Counted from the first letter of the stretch, positions 24,953-35,500 are shown. The stretch: DNA of 64,000 nt from Mangrovibacterium marinum (GCF_003046625.1 NZ_QAAD01000015.1:1-64000); one strand, 5' to 3'. Notes: a model not told the origin generated them from the sequence alone. Translations and numbers: made by a program.

Positions 24953-25966
24953 TTAAACCATCGGATGCGTTTTAAACACTTCTTCCGATTTCATCAAAAT
25001 GTCGACATATTGTGCACGTTGGTAGGTGAACGGATCTTTCAGGCTTTTGCGCGAAAGCTTTCCGCGGAAATCAGCCAGGCTTTTATAGCCTTTGTTGTCC
25101 ATCCATTGGTTGATCTCGCTGATAAGTGTTGCCGCATAGCCTGGTTGATTGCGGTAAAAGGCCGAGACCATTTGAACCACGTTGGCTCCGGCAAGCAGCA
25201 TTTTGATGATGTCGGTGGATGTGGAGATCCCGCGGCTTGAGCAGATACTGGCGTCGGTATTGCCATACAGTAGGCCGGCAAAGCGAAGTGCCAGCTGGTA
25301 GTCGCGCTCCTGTGTCAGATCCCAGGGATAGAAAAATTCTTCTTTATCGATGTCTATTTCGGGTTGAAAGAAACGGTTAAACAGCACAAAACCATCGGCT
25401 CCCGCTTCATCCAGCTGCTTAATGAAATTTAAAGTGTTGGTATAAAACGGACTTAGCTTAACGCTGACAGGTATTTTAACCGCTTTTTTTATACTCTGTA
25501 CAATTTGAACCTGCTTTTCAACAATTTTTTCGCCTTCAATTTCAAAATATCCGGGCGTAGCATACAGGTTTATTTCGAGGGCATCAATGCCGGTTTGTTC
25601 GAGCTCTTGGGCATATTCAACCCAGGTTGTTTCGTAAATGGCGTTTAAACTGGCAATAACCGGAACCTTCACTTTCTCTTTCAGCGATTTTACATTCAGC
25701 AAGTGTTCTTTGGGGCCGGCATGTTCCATATCCGGGAAAAGCCGGGTCATCTCGGCGTTCCGATCCTCGTATTCATGCAAGTCTTCATCCAGCTGAATAG
25801 ACTCCAGGTGAATTTGCTCTTCGAATAACGATTTGTAGACAATGGCACCGATACCCGCTTGTTCAATTTGCTCAATTGCTTCGGGTTTGGTGACCAGGTT
25901 ACTTGCTCCGAGAATGATAGGGGACTGTAGCTTTAATCCCATGTAAGTGGTGGATAAGTCTGCCAT
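24953..25966 (-). CDS. Dihydroorotate dehydrogenase-like flavoprotein
   Basis: This 337-aa TIM-barrel protein of the dihydroorotate dehydrogenase family starts DLSTTYMGLKLQSPIILGASN. It contains EINLYATPGYFEIEG, PVSVKLSPFYTN and GADGFVLFNRFFQP, and a C-terminal phosphate-binding segment SSRGISTSTDIIKMLLAGANVVQMVSA, all of which fit FMN binding. The usual catalytic Cys/Ser base loop of class 1 PyrD is not obvious, and no pyrimidine gene is adjacent. Such proteins are usually annotated only as DHOD-like. The true substrate could be pyrimidine or another dihydro compound. Confidence 0.85.
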   Translation of the reverse strand: MADLSTTYMGLKLQSPIILGASNLVTKPEAIEQIEQAGIGAIVYKSLFEEQIHLESIQLDEDLHEYEDRNAEMTRLFPDMEHAGPKEHLLNVKSLKEKVKVPVIASLNAIYETTWVEYAQELEQTGIDALEINLYATPGYFEIEGEKIVEKQVQIVQSIKKAVKIPVSVKLSPFYTNTLNFIKQLDEAGADGFVLFNRFFQPEIDIDKEEFFYPWDLTQERDYQLALRFAGLLYGNTDASICSSRGISTSTDIIKMLLAGANVVQMVSAFYRNQPGYAATLISEINQWMDNKGYKSLADFRGKLSRKSLKDPFTYQRAQYVDILMKSEEVFKTHPMV

Positions 25967-26179
25967 AGTTTAGATTTTTTATTTGATTTCTGCTATTTAA
26001 ACTGTACCGATTGGCTTTTGTTCACAGCCGCTTAACGAATTTAGCGATCAATCGATTTGCAGCTCAGGCATGTCGATTGCGTTGGTGCTAATAAAGTTAG
26101 CAAAAAGTAGATCGTGAAGGAATAAGAAGCGGGTAAATTTTGTTTTTTTTTCAATCCACAAGTGCGGCTGGGGCCCTGA

Positions 26180-27514
26180 TTAAATTAATTCCCGGGCTTT
26201 AATTTCGAGGTATTTGTTGATCAGGTTAACCGACAGACCTTCGGGGGGACTTAGCAAAGCCAGTATTCCGGCGCGTTTAAGTTCGTTCACGATGACCTTT
26301 TTATCGTGCATAAACTTTCGGGCAATCGTGTTGATATATACTTCCTCGATACAGGTAGATCTACGGTTTACGATTTGCCCGATTTCAGTATTTTCGAAAA
26401 AGACCACGAGCAGCAGGTGTTTGGCAGCTAGTTTTTTTAGATATGGCAGTTGTCGTCGCCACGATGGGAGTCCTTCAAAGTTGGTATAGAGGATGAGTAG
26501 CGAACGTTGCTTGATCTTGGCAGTAACGGTGGCGTACAAGGCCTCGTACGACGACTCCATAAAGTTGGTCTGTTGGTTGTACAGCACATCCATTATGCGT
26601 TGCAGATGTCCGCCGCGGCGTTCAGCAGGAAGCAGGCTGTGTATTTGTTTGGAAAAAGTGATTAGTCCCGCCCGGTCGTGTTTCAGCATGGCAATATTCG
26701 AGATTACCAGGCTGGCATTAATCGCATAATCGAGCAGCGACATGCCATTGAAGGGCATCTCCATCACCCGGCCCATATCGATAAGCGAGATAACTTGTTG
26801 GGAGCGTTCATCCTGGTATTGGTTAACCATCAATGAAGCTTTGCGGGCGGTAGCTTTCCAGTTGACGATTCGCGAATCATCGCCCGGAACATATTCGCGA
26901 ATCTGATCAAAGTCGGAATGTTGGCCAAGCCTGCGAATTCGTTTTATCCCCAATTCTTCCAGTCGGTTCGAAATACTCATCAACTCAAACTGACGCATGC
27001 TGATAAAGGATGGGTAAACCGGAATGACCTGCTCGTTATTGGCTTTTATACGCAGCGAGATTAGCTTAATGCTACCTGTGACATAAACATTCGACTGTCC
27101 AAAATGATAAGCACCCCGGCTTAGGGGTTTTAGAAGATAGTCGCGGGTGATGTGCTGGCCTGCTCGCAAATCGCCTTTCAGGCTGAAGTCGCGTTTTTGA
27201 AACTGGAAGGGCAGCTCTTCAATTAGTTCGTAGTGTATTTTATAAGGGAAGGTGTTGGATAATGTTACCGACATGGGGTTATCGTCTCCCATCGAAAAAC
27301 GGGCCGGTGCATTTCGTCGGATATCAATTGTTCCTTTGCTGAAACGAAGCCAAAGAATGTCGGTTACCAGCAATATGGAAAGAATTAAAAGGGTGATTTT
27401 GGCCAGATTGTACATCCAGGGGAAGGGATACCCGAGTGCGAATAGTAGAACTAGGGTAAATAAGGCTCCAAAGAAGCGTTTATTTAGGTATATTTTGCGG
27501 TATCCTTTACTCAT
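26180..27514 (-). CDS. DUF58 domain protein, MoxR-associated
   Basis: This 444-aa protein has two N-terminal membrane helices (residues ~14-55) and the DUF58 signature around YVPGDDSRIVNWKATARKAS. A von Willebrand A-like region with SLIDMGRVMEMPF and TGLITFSK-like residues follows. DUF58 proteins pair with MoxR ATPases, whose chaperone-like action may insert metals or remodel envelope proteins. It is the last gene of a six-gene leftward cluster, 32 bp after moxR. Its exact client is unknown. Confidence 0.9.
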   Translation of the reverse strand: MSKGYRKIYLNKRFFGALFTLVLLFALGYPFPWMYNLAKITLLILSILLVTDILWLRFSKGTIDIRRNAPARFSMGDDNPMSVTLSNTFPYKIHYELIEELPFQFQKRDFSLKGDLRAGQHITRDYLLKPLSRGAYHFGQSNVYVTGSIKLISLRIKANNEQVIPVYPSFISMRQFELMSISNRLEELGIKRIRRLGQHSDFDQIREYVPGDDSRIVNWKATARKASLMVNQYQDERSQQVISLIDMGRVMEMPFNGMSLLDYAINASLVISNIAMLKHDRAGLITFSKQIHSLLPAERRGGHLQRIMDVLYNQQTNFMESSYEALYATVTAKIKQRSLLILYTNFEGLPSWRRQLPYLKKLAAKHLLLVVFFENTEIGQIVNRRSTCIEEVYINTIARKFMHDKKVIVNELKRAGILALLSPPEGLSVNLINKYLEIKARELI

Positions 27515-27546
27515 GGATTGCTTTTTTAGGTGTTGACGCTTATTGC

Positions 27547-28536
27547 TTAGCGCGGAACTTCAACGGATTGTACCAAAAGGTTGATGAGCTCTTCGGCTCG
27601 TATTCCTTCCATTTCCTTCTCGGGCGACAGAATGATGCGGTGGCACAAAACCGGACTGGTGATTTCTTTGATGTCGCTTGGGGTGACAAAGTCGCGCCCG
27701 CTGACGGCAGCCCGGGCCTTGGCGGCATTCATAATATGGATGGATGCCCGGGGCGATGCTCCAAGGTAAATATCGCGGTGATTGCGGGTTGTTGAGACAA
27801 TGCGGGCGATGTACTTTTTCAGGCTTGCATCAATGGTAACCTCGAAGATTTGCTTTTGGAAAGCCACTAGCTCGCTGGCCGTCAGTACCTGCGAAACTGC
27901 GTCGGTCTGTACCCGATGTTTACCGGCATCGTGAACATTCAGTATTTGCTCTTCTTCGTCAACCGACGGATAGTTTACGGTGATTTTGAATAAAAAACGG
28001 TCAAGCTGGGCTTCCGGAAGTCGATAGGTGCCTTCGTGTTCGATTGGATTTTGTGTGGCTACAACCAGAAAAGGAGGTTGCATGGGATAGCTGGTTCCAT
28101 CGAGCGACACTTGCCGTTCTTCCATTACTTCAAAAAGGGCCGACTGCGTTTTGGCCGGTGCCCGGTTGATTTCATCAATTAGTACCAGGTTTGAGAAAAT
28201 AGGGCCCGGCTTAAATTGAAATTCACCTTTGCCCATATTGTAAACCGAAGTTCCGATCACGTCCGAGGGCATTAAGTCGGGCGTGAACTGGATGCGCGAG
28301 AATCCGGCATCGATTGACTTTGCCAGCAGCTTTGCCGCCAGTGTTTTGGCTACACCAGGCACCCCTTCTATCAGGCTGTGCCCGTTGGTTAGTATGGCAA
28401 TGAGCAGCAGGTCAATCATGGCTTCCTGCCCAACAATCACTTTGGCTAATTCTTTTTTGATTTTAGCGACCGCTTCACAAAGTGTTGTAAAATCGGTTCG
28501 TGTTTCAAACAGTTTGTTCTCTTGCATCTGTATCAT
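27547..28536 (-). CDS. MoxR family AAA+ ATPase
   Basis: This 329-aa cytoplasmic AAA+ protein of the MoxR class has a Walker A in EGVPGVAKTLAAK, a Walker B in LVLIDEINRAPAKTQ, a sensor 1 in VATQNPIEHEGTYRLPEAQLDRF and a sensor 2 region in GASPRASI. MoxR proteins act with VWA/DUF58 partners as chaperones for enzyme or envelope complexes. The gene is 3 bp from the DUF4350 gene upstream and 32 bp from the DUF58 gene downstream, so all are co-expressed. Confidence 0.94.
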   Translation of the reverse strand: MIQMQENKLFETRTDFTTLCEAVAKIKKELAKVIVGQEAMIDLLLIAILTNGHSLIEGVPGVAKTLAAKLLAKSIDAGFSRIQFTPDLMPSDVIGTSVYNMGKGEFQFKPGPIFSNLVLIDEINRAPAKTQSALFEVMEERQVSLDGTSYPMQPPFLVVATQNPIEHEGTYRLPEAQLDRFLFKITVNYPSVDEEEQILNVHDAGKHRVQTDAVSQVLTASELVAFQKQIFEVTIDASLKKYIARIVSTTRNHRDIYLGASPRASIHIMNAAKARAAVSGRDFVTPSDIKEITSPVLCHRIILSPEKEMEGIRAEELINLLVQSVEVPR

Positions 28537-28539
28537 GAT

Positions 28540-29745
28540 TTAGTTTTTATGATTGGAGGTATTTTGTGATTTTGCTTGTCGACTTTCGCGGTAAAAAGTT
28601 TCAACCAGGTTGTTAAATCTCATTAGCTCGTCGTCGTAAACCTGTTCTTTTTTCGAAAGAATTTGGTAGCGGTTGAAAAGTTGTGTTACCGTTTTATCGC
28701 TCACTCCCGACTTGTTGGCCAGCTTTTCGCTACAGCTATTACTGAAGTCGATGCGAATGAAGTATCTGGTTGTGACCTGCTCTGCGAACACTGTAAATAT
28801 TTTCTTCACCAAGTCTTTATGATCTTTTCGGTTATGGTAAAGCATACCGATTGTTTCGACAAAGTGGAGCGAGAGATTGACTTTGGGCTGAAGCACCGGT
28901 ATTGTGCGTTGACGGCGACGGATATTGCTCAGGATGTAGAGCAGCAAAGCGATTAGCAATAGCCAGTAGGCAGCTCTCAATGCTTTTACCGACAGGATTA
29001 CCTTCATGGGGGAGCTCGATTTCTGTCGAAGGGGTTTGTAATATTCATCCCACTCCAGGCTTGCCCGAGGAGTTATTCGGCTTAAAACCCGTTCCAGATA
29101 GCTGTGATCGTTATACAAAATGTGGTAGTTGGTAAATACCAGCGGCTGCGAATGCAGCAGGAAACTACCCTTGCCATAGGGAATTGCCATGAAGTTAAGC
29201 TTCCCGTTTCCCAGTCCTAAGGAGTCGATGGGACTGTTTTCAGGCAGCTCGAACCAGCTTGTTGTAACCAGCTTTTTCATGGCGAATGGTTCGCTCCAGC
29301 CGGCTTTGCCCTGCACTTGCAGGAGTGTCAGCGAATCCAGTAAACTTGAATGCAATCGTTTCGAATTGAACTTTAGCGAGTCGCTCAGGCTTTTGGGCCA
29401 CTGCTGGCTGGCAATAAAAATCTGATCGCCCTGGGCAGCTTTTCGGAACAATAGATCGAGGTCCAGAGAATCCGGCTCAAAATTGGATGTAACGATGATA
29501 ACGCTACTCGAGTCCATGTTTTGTCGGTTCCAATGCTGATAGAAGCTTTCCTCGATTGTCCGAATGTTTGTGCCGGGAAACAAATCTGTTAAGGCCTGTT
29601 GCATCACCCAGCTACCGTATGGTATTTTGTCGTTTTTCGAGTAGCTGGTCGTCCAGTCGGTTTGCCGGGGGGCAATGCTTTCCAAATAAACCAGGATCCC
29701 CAATAACAGCCCGGTAATGACGCCGTATTTTAACTTACTGTTCAT
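28540..29745 (-). CDS. DUF4350 domain membrane protein
   Basis: This 401-aa protein has an N-terminal membrane helix (VITGLLLGILVYLESI), a large extracytoplasmic domain (~30-265) and a second helix (ALRAAYWLLLIALLLYILS, ~272-290), then a cytoplasmic tail. The segment KIPYGSWVMQQALTDLFPG fits the DUF4350 start. The domain resembles a glutamine-amidotransferase-like fold but without visible catalytic residues. It overlaps the DUF4129 gene by 4 bp and is part of the MoxR cluster. Its function is unknown. Confidence 0.82.
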   Translation of the reverse strand: MNSKLKYGVITGLLLGILVYLESIAPRQTDWTTSYSKNDKIPYGSWVMQQALTDLFPGTNIRTIEESFYQHWNRQNMDSSSVIIVTSNFEPDSLDLDLLFRKAAQGDQIFIASQQWPKSLSDSLKFNSKRLHSSLLDSLTLLQVQGKAGWSEPFAMKKLVTTSWFELPENSPIDSLGLGNGKLNFMAIPYGKGSFLLHSQPLVFTNYHILYNDHSYLERVLSRITPRASLEWDEYYKPLRQKSSSPMKVILSVKALRAAYWLLLIALLLYILSNIRRRQRTIPVLQPKVNLSLHFVETIGMLYHNRKDHKDLVKKIFTVFAEQVTTRYFIRIDFSNSCSEKLANKSGVSDKTVTQLFNRYQILSKKEQVYDDELMRFNNLVETFYRESRQAKSQNTSNHKN

Positions 29746-30464
29746 TCTTTACCAGTTCTGTTTTGAAGGGATTCCGTTAGTTTCCGAAAGCTTTCGCGGA
29801 TGGCATAAAACTGCTGGTCGTTCACCTGAAACTGTCCGTACCAGACGTAGTCGAACACCACGGTGTTTTGCTTAAACTGCGCTTTAATGTCGGGCGGCTT
29901 AATTTCGTGCAGATAGTCGGTGTTGGTTTTATCTTTATGCCAGTCAATGTATTGATGCTCATTTAATAGGCTCAGCAGGTGCAGGTAGTGGTAGCGAATG
30001 CTAAGTCTGTAGTCCTTATTTTGAGACGCTCGGTTAGCCAGGCTTTCCAGATCTATCTGAGTGATATCGTCCTGTGGCAATGCAACAATTCCCGCTTTTA
30101 CGTTTGATTCTTTTGCCAAAAACCACTGGTACTTTCCACCGGTTAGGTAAACGATGGCAGCAACTATAATGGCTGCTAAAACAGTGTAGCGAATGTAGGG
30201 TGCCGCGCCTTTATCGCTAAAAATGAATTTTAGAAACTCATGGATATAATATCGTATCCTCTCACGGATACTGTCATTCATCGGACTGTTGTTTTCGTAG
30301 CTGAAGTCCCGGTTGCTGCGAAATTTCGCCAGCTTTTCTTCATTGAAATGTCCGGCTTTCGTTTGCCGCGATTCGGGTACTAAAGCAAAGCAAAACTGGC
30401 CGATGCCCAAAAGCAGGATACAGAGTAGCACGAAGCGCGTGATATGTCGCTTGTTGTCAGGCAT
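29742..30464 (-). CDS. DUF4129 domain membrane protein
   Basis: This 240-aa protein has a signal-anchor at the N-terminus (FVLLCILLLGIGQFCFALV), a second helix at ~88-106, and a cytoplasmic C-terminal DUF4129-like region with DYRLSIRYHYLHLLSLLNE and WHKDKTNTDYL. DUF4129 domains occur in transglutaminase-like proteins and as stand-alone members of MoxR/DUF58 clusters. It overlaps both neighbours by 4-8 bp, indicating tight translational coupling. Confidence 0.78.
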   Translation of the reverse strand: MPDNKRHITRFVLLCILLLGIGQFCFALVPESRQTKAGHFNEEKLAKFRSNRDFSYENNSPMNDSIRERIRYYIHEFLKFIFSDKGAAPYIRYTVLAAIIVAAIVYLTGGKYQWFLAKESNVKAGIVALPQDDITQIDLESLANRASQNKDYRLSIRYHYLHLLSLLNEHQYIDWHKDKTNTDYLHEIKPPDIKAQFKQNTVVFDYVWYGQFQVNDQQFYAIRESFRKLTESLQNRTGKE

Positions 30465-31317
30465 TGTCCGAAGCTAGCTGGTCAACTTTATCTTGCAGTG
30501 ACGGACGCTCTTTCAGTTCTACTAAACTAAAATACTGAATGCTTATTAAAATGACCATCAGGCTGTAACCAAGCGTTTGGAATACGGAAATAACCGTGTT
30601 GGCAACAAAATATCCAGAGCTAAACAGCTCCGGGCTGGTTTTATTGGAAATGGCACTAAAGGTTTTGAATGCGGTAACTATAATCAGAGGGATGCTTAGT
30701 ACTATTGTGAAAATATAGAGGATAAGACAACCGATGATGATCACACCAAAGGTTTTCCACCAGTTTTCTTTGATCAGTGTAAAGCTTCGGCTCATGGCTG
30801 TTCCGAGGCTCGCTTCTTCGATAACGATAATTGGACCAACCAAACTTAGAACAGTTGCCAGGTAAATGCAGGGAACAAGTAGGAAAATCATGGCTGCAAT
30901 CGATATCGCACTGGTGATAAACAGGGCGATAAGCAGTTTTACGCTCGTTTTTAGCAGGGCTGGCCAGAGTTGTTCAATCTCAAAGTCACCGTTTTTTTCC
31001 TGGTGAAGTTTGATGAACAGAAAAATGACTGACGACATCACGGTGTAATTCAGCGCTTGCAGCAAGTAGCTGATGAAAAAGCTTCCGTTTTTGAAAACAG
31101 CAAAAGGATCGGAAGTGTGTGGAATTGTTTTGGTGAAATTGTTCACAAAGGAAATTTGAACAAAAAACTGTAGAATGCCGGTTACAACTAAAAAAGGCAA
31201 CACATAAAGAAGTAGCGCCTTTCCCAATCGTTTGTACTCCAGTTTTATGAAATCGAACGAGTGACTGATTACCAGTCCAAAGTCCCGGATTTGTCTGAAT
31301 TCAAAGTTGGTTTGCAT
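30457..31317 (-). CDS. Multi-pass membrane protein of the MoxR cluster
   Basis: This 286-aa integral membrane protein has about six hydrophobic segments, among them ALLLYVLPFLVVTGILQFF and LLIALFITSAISIAAMIFLL. The layout resembles glycerophosphoryl diester phosphodiesterase-type or DUF4013-type membrane domains. The ATG at 31317 is preferred over the in-frame ATG at 31467, since it begins the conserved-looking QTNFEFRQIRDFGLVISHSF and leaves only a 17-bp overlap with the SpoIIM gene. The role in the cluster is unknown. Confidence 0.75.
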   Translation of the reverse strand: MQTNFEFRQIRDFGLVISHSFDFIKLEYKRLGKALLLYVLPFLVVTGILQFFVQISFVNNFTKTIPHTSDPFAVFKNGSFFISYLLQALNYTVMSSVIFLFIKLHQEKNGDFEIEQLWPALLKTSVKLLIALFITSAISIAAMIFLLVPCIYLATVLSLVGPIIVIEEASLGTAMSRSFTLIKENWWKTFGVIIIGCLILYIFTIVLSIPLIIVTAFKTFSAISNKTSPELFSSGYFVANTVISVFQTLGYSLMVILISIQYFSLVELKERPSLQDKVDQLASDNA

Positions 31318-32275
31318 GAGTTTTAGTTTGTTGTGATAAGTATTTGGGATATAAGAAGAAATAGCCAATAATAAAAGCGGCTGATAGGATGGTGATTGCA
31401 ATTCTTGTAGCAGCCGGAAAATTGGTGTGGCGGGTGATGAATCCTTCCAGGAAGCCGGCAACAACAAATAGCGGAGTTACTCCTGCAACGATTTTTAAAC
31501 CGGCAGTTGCCCCTCGCTGAAAGGAAACAAGTCGCGAATAGGTGCCCGGAAAAAGGATGGCGTTGCCAACCCGCATTCCCGCAGCTCCTGCAATCACAAT
31601 CGAAAAAAGTTCCAAGGTTCCGTGAATGTATATTGTTAATAGCGATTCGCCTAAAACACCTTGTTGGTAAAAAAAATATTGAAAGCAGCCGAGCATAATG
31701 CCGTTTTTGAGTAGCACCAAGCCGCTTCCGACCGACAATAGCACGCCGGCCACAAAAGCGTACAGCGCAACACGAATGTTGTTGATCGTGATTCCCAAAA
31801 ACATATTCACCTCATTGGCCTTTTTGTAAACGGCCATTGGGTCTCCCTGGTGGATATGATCGAGCGTCATGTTCACATAGCGGTCTCCCAGGATCAGCCG
31901 CGGAAAATCATGGTCGATGGCCGTTGAAAGGGCTCCGATTAGGGCACTGACAATGAAAATGGCCAAAGCATACCAAATATATTTTCGGTTTTCCCAAATC
32001 AGTAGCGGGTATTCAGTCGTCCAGAAACGCTTAAAACGGCCTTTTTGGATTTTTTGATTTTGATAAATCTTTTGGTGCAGATCAATGGTCAGTTTGTTCA
32101 GGAATTGTACAGCGCCGGAGTTCGGATAAAAGGTGTTGGCATACGATAGATCATCATTCAGCCCAATATAAAGTTCATAGAGCTCATCAGGCGGTATGGT
32201 TGTATTATCGGAAAGAAGTCCTTCGATTTTCTTCCATCTGGCCGAGTTTCGTTTGATAAAAACGATTTCCTTCAT
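31301..32275 (-). CDS. SpoIIM-like (stage II sporulation protein M) membrane protein
   Basis: This 324-aa protein starts MKEIVFIKRNSARWKKIEGLL, as Bacteroidota SpoIIM-family proteins do, with a soluble helical part (~1-95) and then about five to six membrane helices. The motif NNIRVALYAFVAGVLLSVGSG and the segment YIHGTLELFSIVIAGAAGMRVG are typical of the family. No sporulation is implied. In this phylum it accompanies RDD, MoxR and DUF58 genes and presumably acts in the envelope. An upstream in-frame ATG at 32377 would add 34 unconserved residues and remains possible. Confidence 0.83.
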   Translation of the reverse strand: MKEIVFIKRNSARWKKIEGLLSDNTTIPPDELYELYIGLNDDLSYANTFYPNSGAVQFLNKLTIDLHQKIYQNQKIQKGRFKRFWTTEYPLLIWENRKYIWYALAIFIVSALIGALSTAIDHDFPRLILGDRYVNMTLDHIHQGDPMAVYKKANEVNMFLGITINNIRVALYAFVAGVLLSVGSGLVLLKNGIMLGCFQYFFYQQGVLGESLLTIYIHGTLELFSIVIAGAAGMRVGNAILFPGTYSRLVSFQRGATAGLKIVAGVTPLFVVAGFLEGFITRHTNFPAATRIAITILSAAFIIGYFFLYPKYLSQQTKTHANQL

Positions 32276-32433
32276 CCTGTTGGTTTGATTGCTTGTGTCC
32301 GGTTCGCTGGAAACTGATTTATTGAGTTCTTTTTTGGTGAAAAATATTCTTGAAAAAAAAGAATATGTTATTTTCATAGGCTAAAATAGAAAATACTTGA
32401 TAACCTGCATAATTTATTGATAATAAATTGCCG

Positions 32434-33141
32434 ATGACTGACCTTAAAATTCAAACCGCCCAGAATACACAATTAGCCCTGAATAATGCGGGGCTTGGAG
32501 ATCGCATTTTAGCTGCAATAGTAGATCTTATTTTGATGTTTGCTTACGCAATGATCGGATTTATTTTGACCCGGTCATTGGCTCTGGGCAATGTGTTCCT
32601 GATGGTGTATCTGTTGCCCGTGTACTTTTACAGCCTGATTCTGGAGCTGTTGTTTCATGGGCAAACACTGGGAAAGATGCTTCTGAAAATAAAGGTTGTA
32701 CACCAGCTCGGTCGGCAGGTGCCTTTTAGTTCGTATTTATTGAGATGGTTACTACGCATCATCGATGTTTGGATCTTTTTTGCAGCCATTGGGATTTGCA
32801 CCATCGTGTTAACCAGACGTGGACTGCGCGTTGGAGATCTGGCAGCTAACACGTTGGTTATTTCATTGAAAGGAAGTCGGCGCTTGGATGAATTATCTTA
32901 TGTGCGAGGAGAGGCTGAGGCGCCCGTTTTTGCACAGGCGGCTTTGTTGGACGATCCGGACATCTCCGTCATTCGGGAAGTACTGGCCTACGGCCGGGAA
33001 GTTGGATTCCACGGAAAGGCTGCCCAACTGGTGTTGCAAACCACGAATATCATCAAAAAGAAAATCGGAGTGGAAACGGAGCTTAAACCGATTCCGTTTC
33101 TGGAACAGTTGCTGAAAGATTATTGCAATATTCATCAATAG
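32434..33141 (+). CDS. RDD family membrane protein
   Basis: This 235-aa protein has an RDD domain (~15-140). The Arg/Asp marks are in LGDRILAAIVDLILMFAYAM and in RWLLRIIDVW and RRGLRVGDLAANTLV, with three membrane helices. A cytoplasmic C-terminal tail of ~95 residues follows. Some RDD proteins act in Na+/H+ exchange or envelope stress. It is divergent from the SpoIIM gene by 158 bp, the common arrangement for this MoxR cluster. The ATG at 32434 is chosen over an in-frame TTG two codons upstream. Confidence 0.85.
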   Translation: MTDLKIQTAQNTQLALNNAGLGDRILAAIVDLILMFAYAMIGFILTRSLALGNVFLMVYLLPVYFYSLILELLFHGQTLGKMLLKIKVVHQLGRQVPFSSYLLRWLLRIIDVWIFFAAIGICTIVLTRRGLRVGDLAANTLVISLKGSRRLDELSYVRGEAEAPVFAQAALLDDPDISVIREVLAYGREVGFHGKAAQLVLQTTNIIKKKIGVETELKPIPFLEQLLKDYCNIHQ

Positions 33142-33205
33142 GCAGAAAAGAAAAACCTGCAAACCGAAGCTTGCAGGTCGTTCAAATCCTATAAATAGGG
33201 GGTGT

Positions 33206-35500
33206 TTACATTAAGCTCAGTGTTACGGTTAACCCAGCCATTACCACCGACACCATGGTCATCAGTTTGATCAGGATGTTTAGTGAAGGGCCGGATGTAT
33301 CTTTGAAAGGATCGCCAACGGTGTCGCCAACGACTCCTGCTTTGTGAGTTTCGCTGCCTTTGCCGCCGTAATTTCCTTTTTCGATGTATTTTTTTGCGTT
33401 GTCCCAGGCTCCACCGGCATTATTGAGCATTACGGCCAGGGTGAATCCCGAGGTTAAGCCTCCTGCTAAAAGGCCAACCACACCGGCTACGCCCATCACT
33501 GCACCAACGGCAACAGGAACTATAATGGCGATAAGCGAGGGGAGCAACATTTCGCGCTGAGCACCTCTTGTTGAAATCTCAACACATTTGGCATACTCCG
33601 GAGTTGCCTTGCCTTCCATAATTCCTTTTATCTCGCGGAACTGACGACGCACTTCTTCAACCATCGCACCGGCCGCACGTCCAACAGCTTTCATGGTCAT
33701 GGCACAAAAAAGGAATGCCATCATTGAACCAACGAAAATACCTCCCAGGAATAATGGGTTAAATAATGTGATATCGTAAGCCGCTGAGAAATCTTTTACA
33801 GATGCCGCCGAAATTTGAATTGCTTTGACGCTGTCGTGCACGGCTGGAGCAACATCGTTGTAGAATACATATTCTCCAATTTCAACAAAACCTTGTCCGG
33901 CTTTTGCAATCTTACCAAACCACAAGCGAATTTCTTCCATATAAGCAGAAATTAAAGCCATTGCAGTTAAAGCTGCCGATCCAATGGCGAAGCCTTTGCC
34001 TGTTGCCGCTGTTGTATTACCAAGCATATCAAGCGCATCAGTGCGTTCACGAACTTCTTTCGGAAGCTCAGCCATTTCGGCGTTACCTCCGGCGTTATCA
34101 GCGATAGGACCGAAAGCGTCAGTGGCAAGCGTAATTCCTAATGTTGAGAGCATCCCTACAGCAGCGAACCCGATACCGTATACCCCCATTGCAAAGTGTT
34201 CAAAACCACCGGCAGCCCAGTACGAGCCTGCGATACCCAGAACGATTGTTATAACTGGAATCCAGGTAGAATACATACCAACAGCAATCCCGTCGATAAT
34301 TGTCGTTGCCGGGCCTTGTTGCGCTTGATTGGCAATGCCTTTCGTCGGCTTGTACTCATCAGAAGTGTAATATTCCGTAGCTTGCCCGATGATTACACCG
34401 GCAGCCAATCCAATAATCACAGCACCAAATACGCCCCAGGTAATCCAACCGATTGCAGCCATAACGGCCATTGCAAGTAAAATAAATACGGAAGATCCCC
34501 CGGTTCCCAGAAGCAGTGCGTTCAATAAGTTCTTTTGAGTTGCTGTTTCTTTTGTACGAACCATGAAAATACCCAGGATAGAGAAGATAATGCCGATTGC
34601 AGCAACGATCATTGGAGCAATTACAGCCATTTCTTGTTCCATCCCGGTAGCTTTTAATGCGGCAGCAGGGAGCGCAGCCCCTAATGCAGCTGTTGCAAGG
34701 ATAGAGCCGCAATATGATTCGTAAAGGTCGGCACCCATGCCCGCAACATCACCAACGTTATCGCCAACGTTATCGGCAATTGTGGCGGGGTTGCGAGGGT
34801 CATCTTCGGGGATGCCTGCTTCAACTTTTCCGACCAGGTCGGCACCAACATCAGCCGCTTTTGTGTATATACCCCCACCAACACGTGCAAATAGCGCCTG
34901 TGTTGATGCACCCATGCCGAATGTCAGCATCGTCGTTGTTATTTCAACCAATTTCTGTTCAGGCGTCGTGCCTGGGTGTACGAAATCGAGACCTAAAAAG
35001 TGAAGTCCATTTGTCAGATGCTCTGGAGTGAAAATAACCTTATTCAGAAATAAATACCAGGCAGCGATGTCCAGCAGGCCAAAGCCAACAACTACCAGCC
35101 CCATAACGGCTCCGCTTCTGAAGGCAACTTTTAGGCCTTGGTTTAGTGATTTTGATGCGCCGTGAGCTGTTCGGGCTGAAGCATAAGTTGCTGTTTTCAT
35201 ACCCAAGTAACCACAAAGGCCGGAGAAAAAACCACCGGTCAGGAAAGCCACCGGAACAAAGGGGTTTTGCACGCCAAGGTATGCCAGTATAAGAAGAATT
35301 AGTAGGAGGATTATGAAAACCATTCCCACAACTTTGTACTGGCGGTAAAGATATGCCATCGCTCCTTCGCGCACATACTGTGCAATTTCGATCATTCGTG
35401 GCGTACCCTCAGAACTTTTCATCATCGACTTAAAGAAAATCCATGCAAAGAACAGGGCCACTAACGAACAAAGTGGTACGATCCAGAAAATACTATTCAT
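33206..35500 (-). CDS. hppA: Membrane-bound ion-translocating pyrophosphatase
   Basis: This 764-aa pump with about 16 membrane helices hydrolyses PPi and moves Na+ and/or H+ across the membrane. Substrate motifs are intact: [40 protein letters not shown], and [17 protein letters not shown]. In [10 protein letters not shown] the residue after GNTTA is Ala, which is the K+-dependent subtype (the independent type has Lys there). The acidic residues that decide Na+ against H+ cannot be judged safely by eye. A PPi-driven pump fits an anaerobic, energy-limited lifestyle. It is a single gene. Confidence 0.96.
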   Translation of the reverse strand: MNSIFWIVPLCSLVALFFAWIFFKSMMKSSEGTPRMIEIAQYVREGAMAYLYRQYKVVGMVFIILLLILLILAYLGVQNPFVPVAFLTGGFFSGLCGYLGMKTATYASARTAHGASKSLNQGLKVAFRSGAVMGLVVVGFGLLDIAAWYLFLNKVIFTPEHLTNGLHFLGLDFVHPGTTPEQKLVEITTTMLTFGMGASTQALFARVGGGIYTKAADVGADLVGKVEAGIPEDDPRNPATIADNVGDNVGDVAGMGADLYESYCGSILATAALGAALPAAALKATGMEQEMAVIAPMIVAAIGIIFSILGIFMVRTKETATQKNLLNALLLGTGGSSVFILLAMAVMAAIGWITWGVFGAVIIGLAAGVIIGQATEYYTSDEYKPTKGIANQAQQGPATTIIDGIAVGMYSTWIPVITIVLGIAGSYWAAGGFEHFAMGVYGIGFAAVGMLSTLGITLATDAFGPIADNAGGNAEMAELPKEVRERTDALDMLGNTTAATGKGFAIGSAALTAMALISAYMEEIRLWFGKIAKAGQGFVEIGEYVFYNDVAPAVHDSVKAIQISAASVKDFSAAYDITLFNPLFLGGIFVGSMMAFLFCAMTMKAVGRAAGAMVEEVRRQFREIKGIMEGKATPEYAKCVEISTRGAQREMLLPSLIAIIVPVAVGAVMGVAGVVGLLAGGLTSGFTLAVMLNNAGGAWDNAKKYIEKGNYGGKGSETHKAGVVGDTVGDPFKDTSGPSLNILIKLMTMVSVVMAGLTVTLSLM

